17,352 nt of DNA from Entamoeba invadens IP1 (GCF_000330505.1 NW_004191693.1:62088-79439); one strand, 5' to 3'; shown: positions 1-10,495, numbered from the stretch's first letter. The notes: a model not told the origin generated them from the letters alone. Made by a program: numbers and translations.

Positions 1-1454
1 AAAGTGTCTACACAAAAGAAATATTGGGAGAATGATATTTATAATAATGTATTTCAAAACATCACAGAAGATGAACTCGAGTTAGCAATTAAATCCATCG
101 CTAAGTGGAAGGCACCAGGTTTAGACAAGATTCAGGGGTACTACATTAAATACTGTGTCTGTACACATGGAACACTACTCGACATCTTTAAGAGATGGTA
201 CAGGTTCCCTGATGAAATTCCACAAGAAATGTTAGTAGGCAGGACAGTATTAATTCATAAAGGTGGAGACTCTAAGAATCCAGCCAATTACCGGCCAATC
301 ACATGTCTAAACACAATCATCAAGATATTCACTTCAATTCTAAGAACCAAAATGATGAAGCAACTAAAGTCAACTCCTGCTGAGAAGAGACTTGAGAAGA
401 ACCAGTTAGGATGCAAGAGGTTCACATATGCATCAAAAGAAGGATTATTACAGAACATTCTTTTCCAAGCTGCCTTGAAGAAAACCAACAAAAGTATCTG
501 GAAGCTTACTACGACATCAGAAAGGCGTACGACTCGGTCAACCATGAATGGCTTTCTAAGTGCCTCCAATTCTACAATATCCCAAGTGAAATCATTTTTC
601 TAATTGAAGAAATGATGAATCGATGGAGAATATCTTTGACGTATAATGGAGATATTGTAGGGGATGTTCGTGTGAGGAATGGTATCTTACAATGAGACTC
701 ACTATCACCACTGCTATTTTGTATCTCGATAGACTGCATATCCAAGACGCTCAACAAAACAATCAAACCAGTACAGATACGGTCCAAATTGAATGACACT
801 ACGATCGAACTCGGTCACACCATTTATATGGATGATCTGAGAGTCCTTGCTCCAACAACTCAGCAAATGGAACGGGTCCATAACATAGTGCGGATCTTTT
901 GAAGCAATGGCTATGGAAGTCAACAAGGCCAAATGTGGTGTAGCTGCTCGAAATGGAGAAACAATCCCAGATAATATGCAAGATGTCCCTCGAGTGAATT
1001 CAGAAACCCCGTACAAGTACCTTGGTGTTGAACTGGACGACCATGTAGACACACATGCGTATTGCACAAGAATTGTAGAGGGGATAGAGGACTGTATGAA
1101 TAGGATAGTATGACGAAACCTGAGCGCTGTCAACTTTATAAGAACCATTAACGGCGATATCATATCGAAATTGAGATATGGATACAGCGTAGTACCATGA
1201 AGTTGGGGCAGTTAGACCAACTTGATGGGAAGATCAGGAAATTTCTTGTTGATCAAAACTTAAATGGTAAAGGACTAACCAAATACAGACTGTATGTCTC
1301 ACAAATGAAACTTGGTTATGGCCTCATGGGTTGCAGGGACGAATGTGGCAAAGAACTAATCCGTGTGTTCCTCAAATACATTTGGCATAGCGACTCCAAC
1401 ATAGCAGATCTGCTTATACACACACGCGACAGTCCTTGTAATCTGTTCAAATGA
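1..1454 (+). pseudogene. Reverse transcriptase region of the retrotransposon, frameshifted
   Basis: Non-LTR reverse transcriptase motifs appear in the right order. KAPGLD lies near 112-126 and NYRPITCLN near 286-312 in the first frame. Then, after a one-base frame change near 480, come DIRKAYDSVNHEWL near 514-555 and GILQ-stop-DSLSPLLF near 681-719, where a TGA at 693-695 replaces the usual Gly. The catalytic box YMDD is intact at 825-836. The thumb continues in another frame from about 907, with the typical YKYLGVEL at about 1015-1038. A one-base deletion next to 1199 shifts frame again, inside what looks like an original Pro-Trp-Lys. Function is lost through the frame breaks, although the catalytic Asp pair survives. 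The RT assignment is firm; the clade is not resolved. Confidence 0.85.
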
Positions 1455-2494
1455 GCGGTTAACTGCCTCAAAGCAAAAGTAACACAAGATGAACCCGAGA
1501 GATTCATAGAAGAAGAGTCCAAAAAAGGCAAGTTTCTTGAAGCAGTTTTGGAGTTTATCAGATGCAAGATCGATGACTTCTACTTTGAAAAATGGAAATC
1601 ATTGGGCCAATCAGGAACACTAGCCAGAATGTTTGTCCATAATCAATGCGATCAAAACACATCTGGACGAGCCTGGAAAAACTGCAATATCAAAAAATCT
1701 GCATTCCTTCAAGTGGTGAAAATGCAAGAGAATGCATCATTTGTTGGTCCAAGAAGGGTACTTATCACAAAGAAACGAGGAGAAGAAAAATGCTATTGCT
1801 GCAAAGATCTAGTAGCGACAATCCCGCACATACTCCTCAGTTGCCCAATGACAAAAAATCCCAGATCGACAGACACAACTGTGTCTGCAATATGATCATG
1901 TAGGCTTACTAAAAAAGCTAAATATGACAAATGCGAACATGGATCTGGCAAACCCACCAAAGTGCCTCGAAGACGAAGACAAAAAGAACATAGTGATGTC
2001 TGAAATGAATCTTCTTGTAGAAGACAGACAATTGTTTGCCAGAAGGCCAGATATATTGGCAATGCAACGAAACGAAGCGAGGGTATTTGATTGATGTCAC
2101 AATTGTGAAGGATGAAAATCTTGCCAGAACATACTCAACCAAAATTGGGAAGTACTCGATTCTAGCTGAAAAACTTAGGAGAGACCGAGATATGAAAAAT
2201 GTATTAATAATACCAGTTGTAATTACCATCAGCGGCCTAATCAATAAACTGTCCGTTGAAAGACTTGAGAAAGAACTCAAAATCAAATTGGATTACAACA
2301 AGCTCCTTCGACATGTTACTGTGACATGCATGTAAAACTTAATGAGTTACATAAACCATGGAAAGGCATCCTTTGAAAGTGAACACTCACTGGATAGCCC
2401 AGTACATGAAACTGGAAACGGGGAAGATGAGATGGTTCAGAAAGAGGACTGCTCGGAGTCATGTGAGCCTACCGAAGAGCTGGGCGTAACATAA
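1455..2494 (+). pseudogene. Zinc-finger and restriction-like endonuclease region of the retrotransposon, frameshifted
   Basis: The C-terminal half of the element continues in one frame to a CYCC...H...C motif (first Cys codon at 1791, C-x2-C-x8-H-x4-C). It changes frame near 1860 (the RHNCVCNMI segment), again near 1895, and again near 2085. The segment RRPDILAMQ (from 2041) in one frame and YLIDVTIVKDE (from about 2084) in another together give a P-D ... x14 ... D core, followed by a Lys-containing KIGKYSILAEKLRRD stretch. This is the signature described for the endonuclease of Entamoeba LINEs and relatives. After a TAA at 2333 the same frame stays open to a TAA at 2492 and encodes a Glu/Asp/Ser-rich tail that may be part of the original protein. 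Confidence 0.75.
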
Positions 2495-3220
2495 TTGAAT
2501 TCTTATTATATTATTTTACTTTTCATATACTTTTAATATTTTAAGATGTTTGTCTGTTTAACCATATAAACTAATTTTAATATGAAAAATCGAATGTGTT
2601 ATATTTTCGACACCGAAAATGTTATTACAATAATACCAAAACAATTTTAATCTACAGATTGGATCTTTAAATTGATAATAATTAAAAATAAATTAAAAAC
2701 TATATTTTTATAGTTTAAAAAAAAGTGATTAATTAAAAGAATTAAATATAAAATTTTCTAAAAATATAGGTTTATATTTTAATAATTATTTTTTACTAGT
2801 TTAGTTATTGTTTATTTACAAAAAAATTTCTTTTGGACTTTTTTTTTATATTTTAAACCGAGATATTGTAAAAAAAATATGATATAAAATAAAGTTTAAT
2901 AAAGTCTAATTTGTTTTAGATAATAATTATAAGTTCAGTCTGCATGTTTTATCAATAAACACCAATCGAGTATTACAAAATAAACTAACAATATGCCAAT
3001 TGAAAAATATTAATTTTTTAATAAAAACTTTTTAATAAAAAGGTGAAAATTTTAGCTGACTTTTCAATCCCGTCATAGTTTTAAATAAACTAATAATATA
3101 CTTAAAAGAACCATTATAACTGTTTCATTTGAGACTTTTCCAAATTCTCAAATTGAACTATAAGCAAAAACGCGAAAACATGTTTTTCAAAACGAAAAAA
3201 AACTCAAAACACTTAGTGCA
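2495..3220. other. AT-rich spacer between retrotransposon remnant and TMK gene
   Basis: This 726-bp stretch is dominated by A and T runs and contains no supported gene, tRNA or repeat array. It presumably holds the unrecognised 3' end or flank of the retrotransposon remnant on the left and the promoter of the receptor kinase gene on the right. Confidence 0.6.
3152..3159 (+). promoter_or_regulatory. GAAC-like promoter element upstream of the TMK gene
   Basis: ATTGAACT matches 7 of 8 bases of the Entamoeba GAAC element (AATGAACT) and lies about 60 bp before the start codon at 3221. The leader that follows is A-rich. In E. histolytica this element is a third core-promoter motif with variable position. 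The match is short and the region AT-rich, so this is only a candidate. Confidence 0.35.
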
Positions 3221-6200
3221 ATGAAGAGCAAAACTCTTCTATTATTTCTTTTGTTTCTTTTTTTCAGGCTTATCCCATGTGTAGCTTCGCTGACTTCTTT
3301 AAACAACTCAAAAACGGACGATCAATCAATAGTAAAACAATGGTGGGGCGAATGGGATGAGTTTAATATAGAGTACCGTAACGGCGATTTGTGGACATAT
3401 GACAAAACAAATGATTACCGTGGGTGGTACATGGACTTAACAATCACATCCAAAGACTCAGAAAATTTTATCATCACAAATGAGTGTTGCGGCAAAGATC
3501 GTAACAACCGGTCAAACAACTTTTTCACGTTCCACAACACTTACACGCCCTATTACTACAAAAATTTCGATTTTTCGAATGTGATTGAAACAGACAAAGG
3601 AAGAGAGACACTTAATATGACATTTCTCACAACAGTCAAAGGAGTGACGCACTACTACTTCACCACCGGTGAGATGCTTGATGGATCGACCTTCAATTTT
3701 GGAGGTCGGTCTGTGATTCCAGCCGGGTCTGCTTTACAATTTGATGTCTATGCCAAAAAGATGTATATTCATGTCATAGAAGGATACTACGAAATCATTC
3801 AATTGGGATTGAGAATCACCCCAATACCCCTAATCATCGTGTATGGAAATTCAACAGTAAGACCCGTCTTATATAACGATTTTGAAGGCGTTCTTTATTT
3901 CTTTGCTTTTGGTGATGAGTTACCAGAAACAGGAGATGTGATATCCAGTATTAATAACCCCAAACGCTTGTACTCGACATATAAAATTTGTAACATTGAA
4001 CGTCGTGCTCGTGTTGTCATAGCACAAAGTGGACAAAATCTTATAGAAGATTGTACGTGCACGTACTCAAATTTCGAGTATTTAAATTCTTATGTGGATT
4101 GTTATGAATTGAGTAAGTATCGGATTTTTAATATCTCAGCTTCACAAGACTCTTTGCCCGACCAACAAGACTGGAACTCTTTTGTAATCAACGAAGACGT
4201 TTCATTGACTCTTCCTAAAACAAATCACCTCAATTTCTATGGCGACCAAACGCTTCCACAACACTCATTTTACTTCTCCGGTGCAATCAATTTCCAAAAA
4301 ATTATTATACAAAAGTCCACAGCATACTACGACTTGGGAACTTTTACTTTGTCAGCTGTCACCATATCAAGTGACGTTGATAACGACGCTGTACTCTTTC
4401 GAGGCATTGCGCGCGATAGTGATCACATCGCGTCTCTTGGGATCTCAGAAGAAAAATGTGGAGACAAGACCCACCGATTTGTACAACAGACCTCGAACAT
4501 TGGGTGTAATTGCACACAATATAGTGACGGTTCTTTTATTCAATTTGACTGCGACGATGCAACGAAACGGCCACAAGACAATTTACTCAATTTGAATTTG
4601 ACGTATAGCTATGATGGTGGCAATCAGAGGAGGTATTGGGGTTCAATATTTTCTGTCCTTTCATCATCGTCATCAAATCCTGAAGAGGAACTTGCCATTT
4701 CAGGTTCAGAAATATTTGTCACAAATTTATGTGATTTTAATGGCACCCATAACTTGAGAATCAAAGGTTCGTTGATGTGCAGTGAGTTGATTATAGGAGG
4801 AGAAACCCATATAGTCGTGGACGAGGGTGCGACACTGAGTTTCAACAAACTGACTATTATTGGCGAAATACCCGATAATTTGAATAAAAAGGCTCTCATT
4901 GAAGTGAAAGGCACGTTAGGTATTACTTCTGCAATATCAGTGGACTTCGACGCAGTTACTTCAAATAATTGTTTTGAATTTGCAACATCAGACTATCAAT
5001 TTGATATCAGTCTCAACTCGTTGAAAACGCTCACAAGAGGAATTTTCGTTTATAACAAACTCCTTAGAATCTGTAAATTGGATACTATTAATACAAATGT
5101 TGACTGTGAAATCAAAGACAATCAATATGGCAAGTTCGAGTTTCAACAGTGTCCATGTTCTTCTAGTGACAAAAATACTTTTAATTGTAATGTGTTCACT
5201 AATAACAACCAAATCGATTTTTCCAAAAATCAACAATTAACAGGAGCAACACTTGTCGTTAAAAAGGATATCACAATACTCAACATCAAGTCAATTGAAC
5301 GTTTGAGTACAAGTGGAGATATAACTCTCGAGATTCAAAGCGCGAGTTCTGCTACAATTGAAAATATGGTATTTAATGACGTAAGTCCTCTTATTGTCTC
5401 AAAGTGTGATTTGGAAGTATATGACACTGTTGGATTCAAATATAAACCATCGCAAAAATTGACATTTTCAAGTGAGTCAACCATCATAGCAGACTTATAC
5501 GAAGAACCGACGTCATCTCTTGTACTGAGCGCATCGGTAAAGAGTCTTTCGTTAAAAGCACTCTCACAATCACAGAATAAGACAACACCACTCTTCTCAA
5601 TGAAATCCACCTCAGATGTTTTAACTGTGATGTTACTCCCAACAACTTCTAATGTCGATAGAATTATTTTAAAACGACTTTCCAGAGAAATTGAAATAAC
5701 CCCATCAAAGAAGTCGGAGTATTTGTTCGAGTGCAGTGGACAAGCACTCATCGTGTATAACAATCCATCATCCCCCTCTTCCTGTGCAACTTTGGGGTTG
5801 TTGTATCGTTCGTGTTTTGCATGTGGTTCTGGGTGTTATAATAACGAAGAAGCTTTGAGAGACTACTCTTGCCCATGTTTACAGACAGAGAGTCAGTGTG
5901 TTATTCAATTGGATGGTAATCAATTTGACCCAACGAACGACCTTACTTATCTGGTCACACAAGACACTTCCTTCGTCTCGACGACCTATTTACGAAATTT
6001 CAAAATTGTTTCTTCGACAAACCAAAATGTTATAACAATCAACGGATGGAACATGTTTGTCAGAGTTCTTGGTCTTGAAGGGTTGAAGATTACTGTGGCC
6101 AACGGAAAGTACGACACACTTTCCGTACAAGGTCGCTTTGGGTTTGTTATACCATCAAACACATTTACAAACAAGTTAAAAAGTGCTTCAAATCACACGA

Positions 6201-9200
6201 AAAGTACTTTCAAAAGTGAAGACTACGTGACGTTCACAATTTCATCAAAAGAGTATTGCACCGACGTGTTGATTGGCGGTTCGATACAGTGTATTCGGTG
6301 TGGTAATACTTCACCAAACTCAAATGGTCTTTGCAACCAACGAGGTCTTAAAGACAATTGTAACAAGTATGACACTGATGGATATTGTTCCGAATGTGAT
6401 GAAGGGTTCTATCTTAAAGGTGACAAATTCACTAACATTCTCTGTGCGACGTGTGCAAGTGTTGATGCAAATAACTGTCTGAAGTGCACAAGTCGGGGAA
6501 AGTGTTTGTTGTGTAAAGATGGTTATAGACTCACCAATAACAAGTGTGAAGCTGTAGTCAATTGTGCTGGGTATGTTTTGGGTGCGTGTCGTATGTGTTC
6601 CGAGGGGACTTATTTATCTGCTGGTGAATGTGGCGAGAATTGTAACACTGATTGTTCAGTTTGCTCAAGTTCGACGAGTTGCCAAGTTTGTGACGCAGAA
6701 AGTAAATATTTTATAAAAAGCGATTTGACGACATGTAAGACGGATAGCAACGCCATTACAGTTGGCTATAATAATGTACTTTCTTGTATAAATGGATTTG
6801 TAGTTACCAATGGAACATGTCAATCGTGTACACCAAATTGTGAGATGTGTGTGCGTGATCAATGTATAAAGTGTGCTGGAGGGTTTTCTTTGGTGTCTGG
6901 TGTCTGTCAAACTGTTTCCAAATGTTTACTTGTGAGTGAGTCGAAATGCAAACGGTGTGATATAAATTATTATGTTACATCAAGTGGTTCTTGTGGGCTT
7001 TGTAGCAATATCAATTGTATTCATTGTCGTGATAACACGAGTAATTCATGTGAGCTCTGTTCAGACACAACGAGTCTGCTCAATGGAGATTGTTTTACGA
7101 TCAGTGAGGATGTATTCCCCCATTGTTCATTTTTCAAGAATGGGGAATGTCAGTCTTGTGATGTTGGGTACGTTTTGATCAAAGACGAGTGTAAACCCTG
7201 TACGTATCCGTGTCTTTCGTGTTATGGAACACAAACAAACTGTCTTTCATGCGACAGTACGCACTTTTTACAAAACACGAGTAGTGTCACAAACATCTGT
7301 TATGATCTTTCCATCTTAAAAGAGACGTGCAAAGTACCAATAGGGCAGATGGGGTGTGCTGTTTGTAAAGATAGTTATTATGTTGAGAACAATGTTTGCA
7401 AGGATTGTACCGCAAATTGCATACAGTGTCACTTTAACACCTCATGTGAGAAATGTGATGAGAACTATTTCTTGTATCAAAACGATTGTAAGTCGTATGA
7501 AGAGTTGACAAATTGTGAATTAAAAACCAATATTGGCTGTGCCAAGTGCACTGATGGTTATTTCGTGCAGAATCAATTTTGTACTCCATGTCATTTAAAA
7601 ACAGACAATTGTGCTACGTGTGGGTCTGGGAGTTGTGATAGTTGTGAGACTGATTATATTCTCACATTAAAGCATTGTGTCTATTTGAAAGACGTTTCTC
7701 AATGTTTAGAAGTGACGAGTTCGAAGTGTACGCGATGCTCGTTTTGGTATTCTGTGTCGGACACGGGGTTGTACTGTGAAAAGGCTGTTGTATGGTGGGT
7801 TATTCTCTTAATAGTTCTCTTCTGTGTCCTTTTCATCGCTCTTTTCGTTATATTAGTGATGTTCTTAACGCTTTTTGTCATGCGGAAGACAATGAAGAAC
7901 AAGCGTCCCGACAATGTGAATTATTTCTACATGCGAGATACTGCCATCCGTTTTGAGAGCATTGGTCGTAGTTTCCTTGTTGTCGACAAGAAGGTTCTTC
8001 AGTTTGCGTTGACCAATGACAATGAAGTAGCTATCCCCGTCGGTAAAGTTGCAGAAGAAAAGATCTGCCTTGGCAACACTGGTAAAGAAAAGTTGAAAGT
8101 TCAGTTCACAACCAAAGAGGATGACATTGCCAAATTTATATTAGAGATATATCCTGAAATGGCGGTCTTAAAAAGTGGAGAGGCGTGTGAATTCCAAGTG
8201 AAACTGACCCCACAGTGTACCTGTAAGATCAACGAGAAGCTTCAAATAGTTTCCGTTGATTTAAGAAAAGGTGTAAATAACACGGACGAAATAGTAATAG
8301 AGACGGAGACACAGATGTCGACTCGACTTGATTATGACGAGCTGATACTTGATAAGCAAATAGGTGAAGGAAGTTTTGGGACAGTCTATAAAGGGATGTT
8401 CAGAAACAATCCCGTTGCTATTAAAATTATGAAAATCCCCGATGATACTGACGCAATGGAAGAATTTGAGAAGGAAGTTGCGATGTTAGACAAATTCCGG
8501 AGTGACTTTGTCGTCCATTTTTATGGCGCTGTGTTTATTCCAACAAAGACGTGTATGGTCACTGAATTTGCGAAATATGGGAGTTTGATGGCGATGTTTA
8601 CAAAGAAAAAGAAACTTGATTATTATCTGCGAGTGAAGTTGATGATTGACTCTGCAAAGGGAATACAATACTTACACACCAATGGTATAATGCATCGAGA
8701 CATTAAGTCGGACAATATCTTAGTGTTTTCTGTCGATAAAGGGATTCTTGTGAATGGCAAGTTGACTGACTTTGGTTCATCGCGGAATATCAATATGATG
8801 CGAAGTAACATGACCTTCACAAAAGGTATTGGAACGCCTGTTTGTATTTTGATATGAATATCTCTAAATTAATAAATTAATAAATCACAAATAGATGTAC
8901 ATGAGTCCTGAAATCTTGGATCAGTCCAAATACAGTGAGAAAGCAGACATCTTCTCGTTTTCCATAGTCATGTTTGAGATCTTCCATTGGGGAAATCCAT
9001 ATTCAAAAGATAAGTTCCCATTCCCTTGGAATATCGCAGAGTTTATCTCACAAAACAAACGATTAAGTAAACCATCAGACATGCCAGATTGGCTTTTCGA
9101 TTTGATCGCAGCCTCATGGGATCAAAATCCTTCGCAACGGCCACACATCAATTCGATTGTTAATACCCTTCAGGATAACTTGCCTGACTGGACTAAGAAT

Positions 9201-9206
9201 AAATAA
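3221..9206 (+). CDS. Transmembrane receptor-like protein kinase (TMK family), two exons
   Basis: Single-pass surface receptor kinase. Exons are 3221-8839 and 8895-9206, joined in phase 0, giving about 1,976 residues. Residues 1-23 form a signal peptide. Residues about 24-1020 are a beta-rich, N-glycosylatable ectodomain with four C-x-C-headed modules (Cys pairs at 278/280, 429/431, 644/646, 884/886). Residues about 1023-1521 are CxxC-rich repeats resembling furin/growth-factor-receptor repeats. The membrane span is about 1523-1553. The juxtamembrane region (about 1575-1690) looks like an MSP/ASH-type beta sandwich. The kinase domain starts near 1703 and has every key residue: GEGSFG (1715-1720), VAIK with K1735, helix-C E1752, HRDIKSDN (D1827, N1832), DFG (1850-1852), GTP then MSPE across the splice, DIFSF, and a late Arg-Pro. 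It should be catalytically active and belongs to the tyrosine-kinase-like group. In Entamoeba such kinases are linked to sensing and phagocytosis; the ligand is unknown. The start codon directly precedes the signal peptide. Confidence 0.92.
8840..8894 (+). other. Intron of the TMK gene (55 bp)
   Basis: It starts GTTTGT and ends ATAG, and it is more AT-rich than its flanks. Removing it joins ...GTP to MYMSPE..., restoring the conserved end of the kinase activation segment. Without splicing the first exon runs into a TGA at 8855-8857, which gives an 1,878-residue product lacking the kinase C-lobe. Confidence 0.9.
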
Positions 9207-9298
9207 TGCTCGTGTTTATTTTATTAGAAATATACTATACTTTTATTAGAATACAACCGTTGTGTTGGTTCAATAAAGAACAGAGAACCTTAACAGAA
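9207..9298. terminator. Shared tail-to-tail 3' region of TMK and vWA genes
   Basis: Only 92 bp separate the TMK stop codon (9204-9206) from the stop of the convergent vWA gene (complement of 9299-9301). T-rich stretches just after the TMK stop (TTTATTTTATTAG) and, on the other strand, TTCTTTATTG are plausible polyadenylation contexts. The two transcripts probably overlap or end very close together. No hairpin terminator is expected in this organism. Confidence 0.4.
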
Positions 9299-10495
9299 TC
9301 AATTCTTCAATTTTCTCATAAGTCTGCTGATTAACTTTTCTTGCTGCTCCGGACCTACAGGAGCCTCTTGCACTCTGACCGTCTCTCCTTCTTTGAAATT
9401 TTCAACCTTTTTGTTTTGGACTTGGTCGTCGCCTTCCCGTTCTTTCCCAAAGCCTCTGTATATCCTATACTCATCTTCATTGCACAATTCAATTTTGACG
9501 CTCTCAACCTCCTCCCCTCGGACTTTTCTGTGATACGCAGCAACTCCACTTTTGTCCCAGAAGCTCTGTGGTGTTGGTACATACTCATCGAGTTTGACTC
9601 CATCAACAAAATGATACACAGAGGGCTCTCTTGTCTTGAGAACATCGACCAACTCCTTGAATGTTTGTGCCAAGAAGTAGATCTTAGGGATCTCTGGCAT
9701 TTCCCCTTTAAAAACAGACTTCACTTCGACCTGTTTAATCTTGTTCTTCCCATTAGCAAAATACTCAGCTATTTCTTTTCTCGTGAGTTTCTCTTTCTCG
9801 TCTTTTGTCATCTTGTCGAAGCCATCGACCGCTTCCATTCGAAGTGTGATTAAGTTCATTGCGTCCTTCATCCCAACTCCCTCTAACGACCCACCGATAA
9901 TAACATCCCCAAGTGAATCAGCCGAGATCAATGGTACAAACTGGCCACCTGTTATTTGTGCAACGGCTCGCATTAAGTCTCTAAAGTGTCTGTAAATAGA
10001 TCGAATGGGTTCACAAGCGATCGAGTAGACCTGGATATCTTTTTGAACAGCCTTCAGCACGACTTTTTGGAAGTCGATCCCACAGGGGCACCCATCAGGA
10101 AACCCGTCGTATTGGATATTAAATCCATGGGGTGGCGCGTCACATATCCAAATGATTATCTTCGCTGCATATTGTCTGAAATCGTATTCGACGGCTGTGG
10201 AAAACGCACATGTCACACTCTCAGGTCCGTCCATTCCACCTCCATAAGCACTTAACTGTGCAATGTCGTTATAAATGTCATCGGAAGTAGTCTTCCAGCC
10301 GTACTCTTTAACAGCAAAAGATGGTTCAATTGGTTTGTGGTCTTTGTACTCTACCAAACTGAATCGAAGATCAATGTTCTCGGACGTCTGGATTGTTTCA
10401 ACTATGTGGCGGATGTTCCGTTTAGCCGATTCGAGATATTGTCCCATCGAACCAGTACTGTCTACCAAAAACACTAAATCCAATTGTTGTGTCAT
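9299..10495 (-). CDS. von Willebrand factor type A domain protein, stand-alone
   Basis: A single-exon, 398-residue protein with no signal peptide or membrane span, so probably cytosolic. Residues about 4-200 form a vWA domain: strand LDLVFLVD, then the metal-ion-dependent adhesion site D12-S-T14-G-S16, the loop GGGMDGPES (85-93, D89), and the strand IIWICDA with D119. The DxTxS form and the GGG-D-GPE loop resemble the vWA domains of Dictyostelium-type vWA/alpha-kinases, but no alpha-kinase or other catalytic domain follows. The C-terminal about 190 residues are charged, with Lys/Glu-rich segments and no recognised domain. vWA domains usually mediate metal-dependent protein binding; the partner here is unknown. 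The ATG is chosen because the first beta strand starts at residue 5 and a GAAC-like element sits close upstream. Domain call firm, role unknown. Confidence 0.88.
   Translation of the reverse strand: MTQQLDLVFLVDSTGSMGQYLESAKRNIRHIVETIQTSENIDLRFSLVEYKDHKPIEPSFAVKEYGWKTTSDDIYNDIAQLSAYGGGMDGPESVTCAFSTAVEYDFRQYAAKIIIWICDAPPHGFNIQYDGFPDGCPCGIDFQKVVLKAVQKDIQVYSIACEPIRSIYRHFRDLMRAVAQITGGQFVPLISADSLGDVIIGGSLEGVGMKDAMNLITLRMEAVDGFDKMTKDEKEKLTRKEIAEYFANGKNKIKQVEVKSVFKGEMPEIPKIYFLAQTFKELVDVLKTREPSVYHFVDGVKLDEYVPTPQSFWDKSGVAAYHRKVRGEEVESVKIELCNEDEYRIYRGFGKEREGDDQVQNKKVENFKEGETVRVQEAPVGPEQQEKLISRLMRKLKN

Larger units (their letters stand above)
1..2494 (+). mobile_element. Decayed non-LTR (LINE-type) retrotransposon, 3' part
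   Basis: This stretch reads, across several frames, as the 3' part of the open reading frame of a non-LTR retrotransposon of the restriction-like-endonuclease kind (R2/R4/NeSL-type layout; Entamoeba LINEs share this layout). The order is reverse transcriptase, thumb/connection region, C-x2-C-x8-H-x4-C zinc motif, then endonuclease. The coding frame starts upstream of the window, because codons are open from the first bases. Frame changes are needed near 480, 905, 1199, 1860, 1895 and 2085, and in-frame stops lie at 693 (TGA), 1111 (TGA), 1452 (TGA) and 2333 (TAA). It is therefore a dead copy. Base composition is clearly less AT-rich than the spacer that begins after 2494. No poly(A) tail, target-site duplication or 3' UTR could be recognised, so the true 3' end is uncertain. 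Confidence 0.85.

Noticed and set aside
714..1163. 149-codon minus-strand open frame over the retrotransposon
   Set aside because: The plus strand here carries YMDD and YKYLG reverse transcriptase motifs; the minus frame shows none.
1..1454. TGA read as Trp (altered genetic code) in the retrotransposon
   Set aside because: TGG is used freely for Trp in the same element, TGA ends the vWA gene, and the TGA at 693 replaces a conserved Gly; decay is the simpler explanation.
2495..3220. Possible tRNA or small RNA gene in AT-rich spacers
   Set aside because: No cloverleaf-like arms, B-box-like GTTCGANNC or conserved RNA motif could be seen by eye.
5335..5763. 142-codon minus-strand open frame inside the TMK gene
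   Set aside because: Antisense to a continuous, Cys-patterned ectodomain coding sequence; no independent support.
9341..9853. 170-codon plus-strand open frame over the vWA gene
   Set aside because: Shadow of the minus-strand vWA coding sequence, which has intact metal-site motifs.
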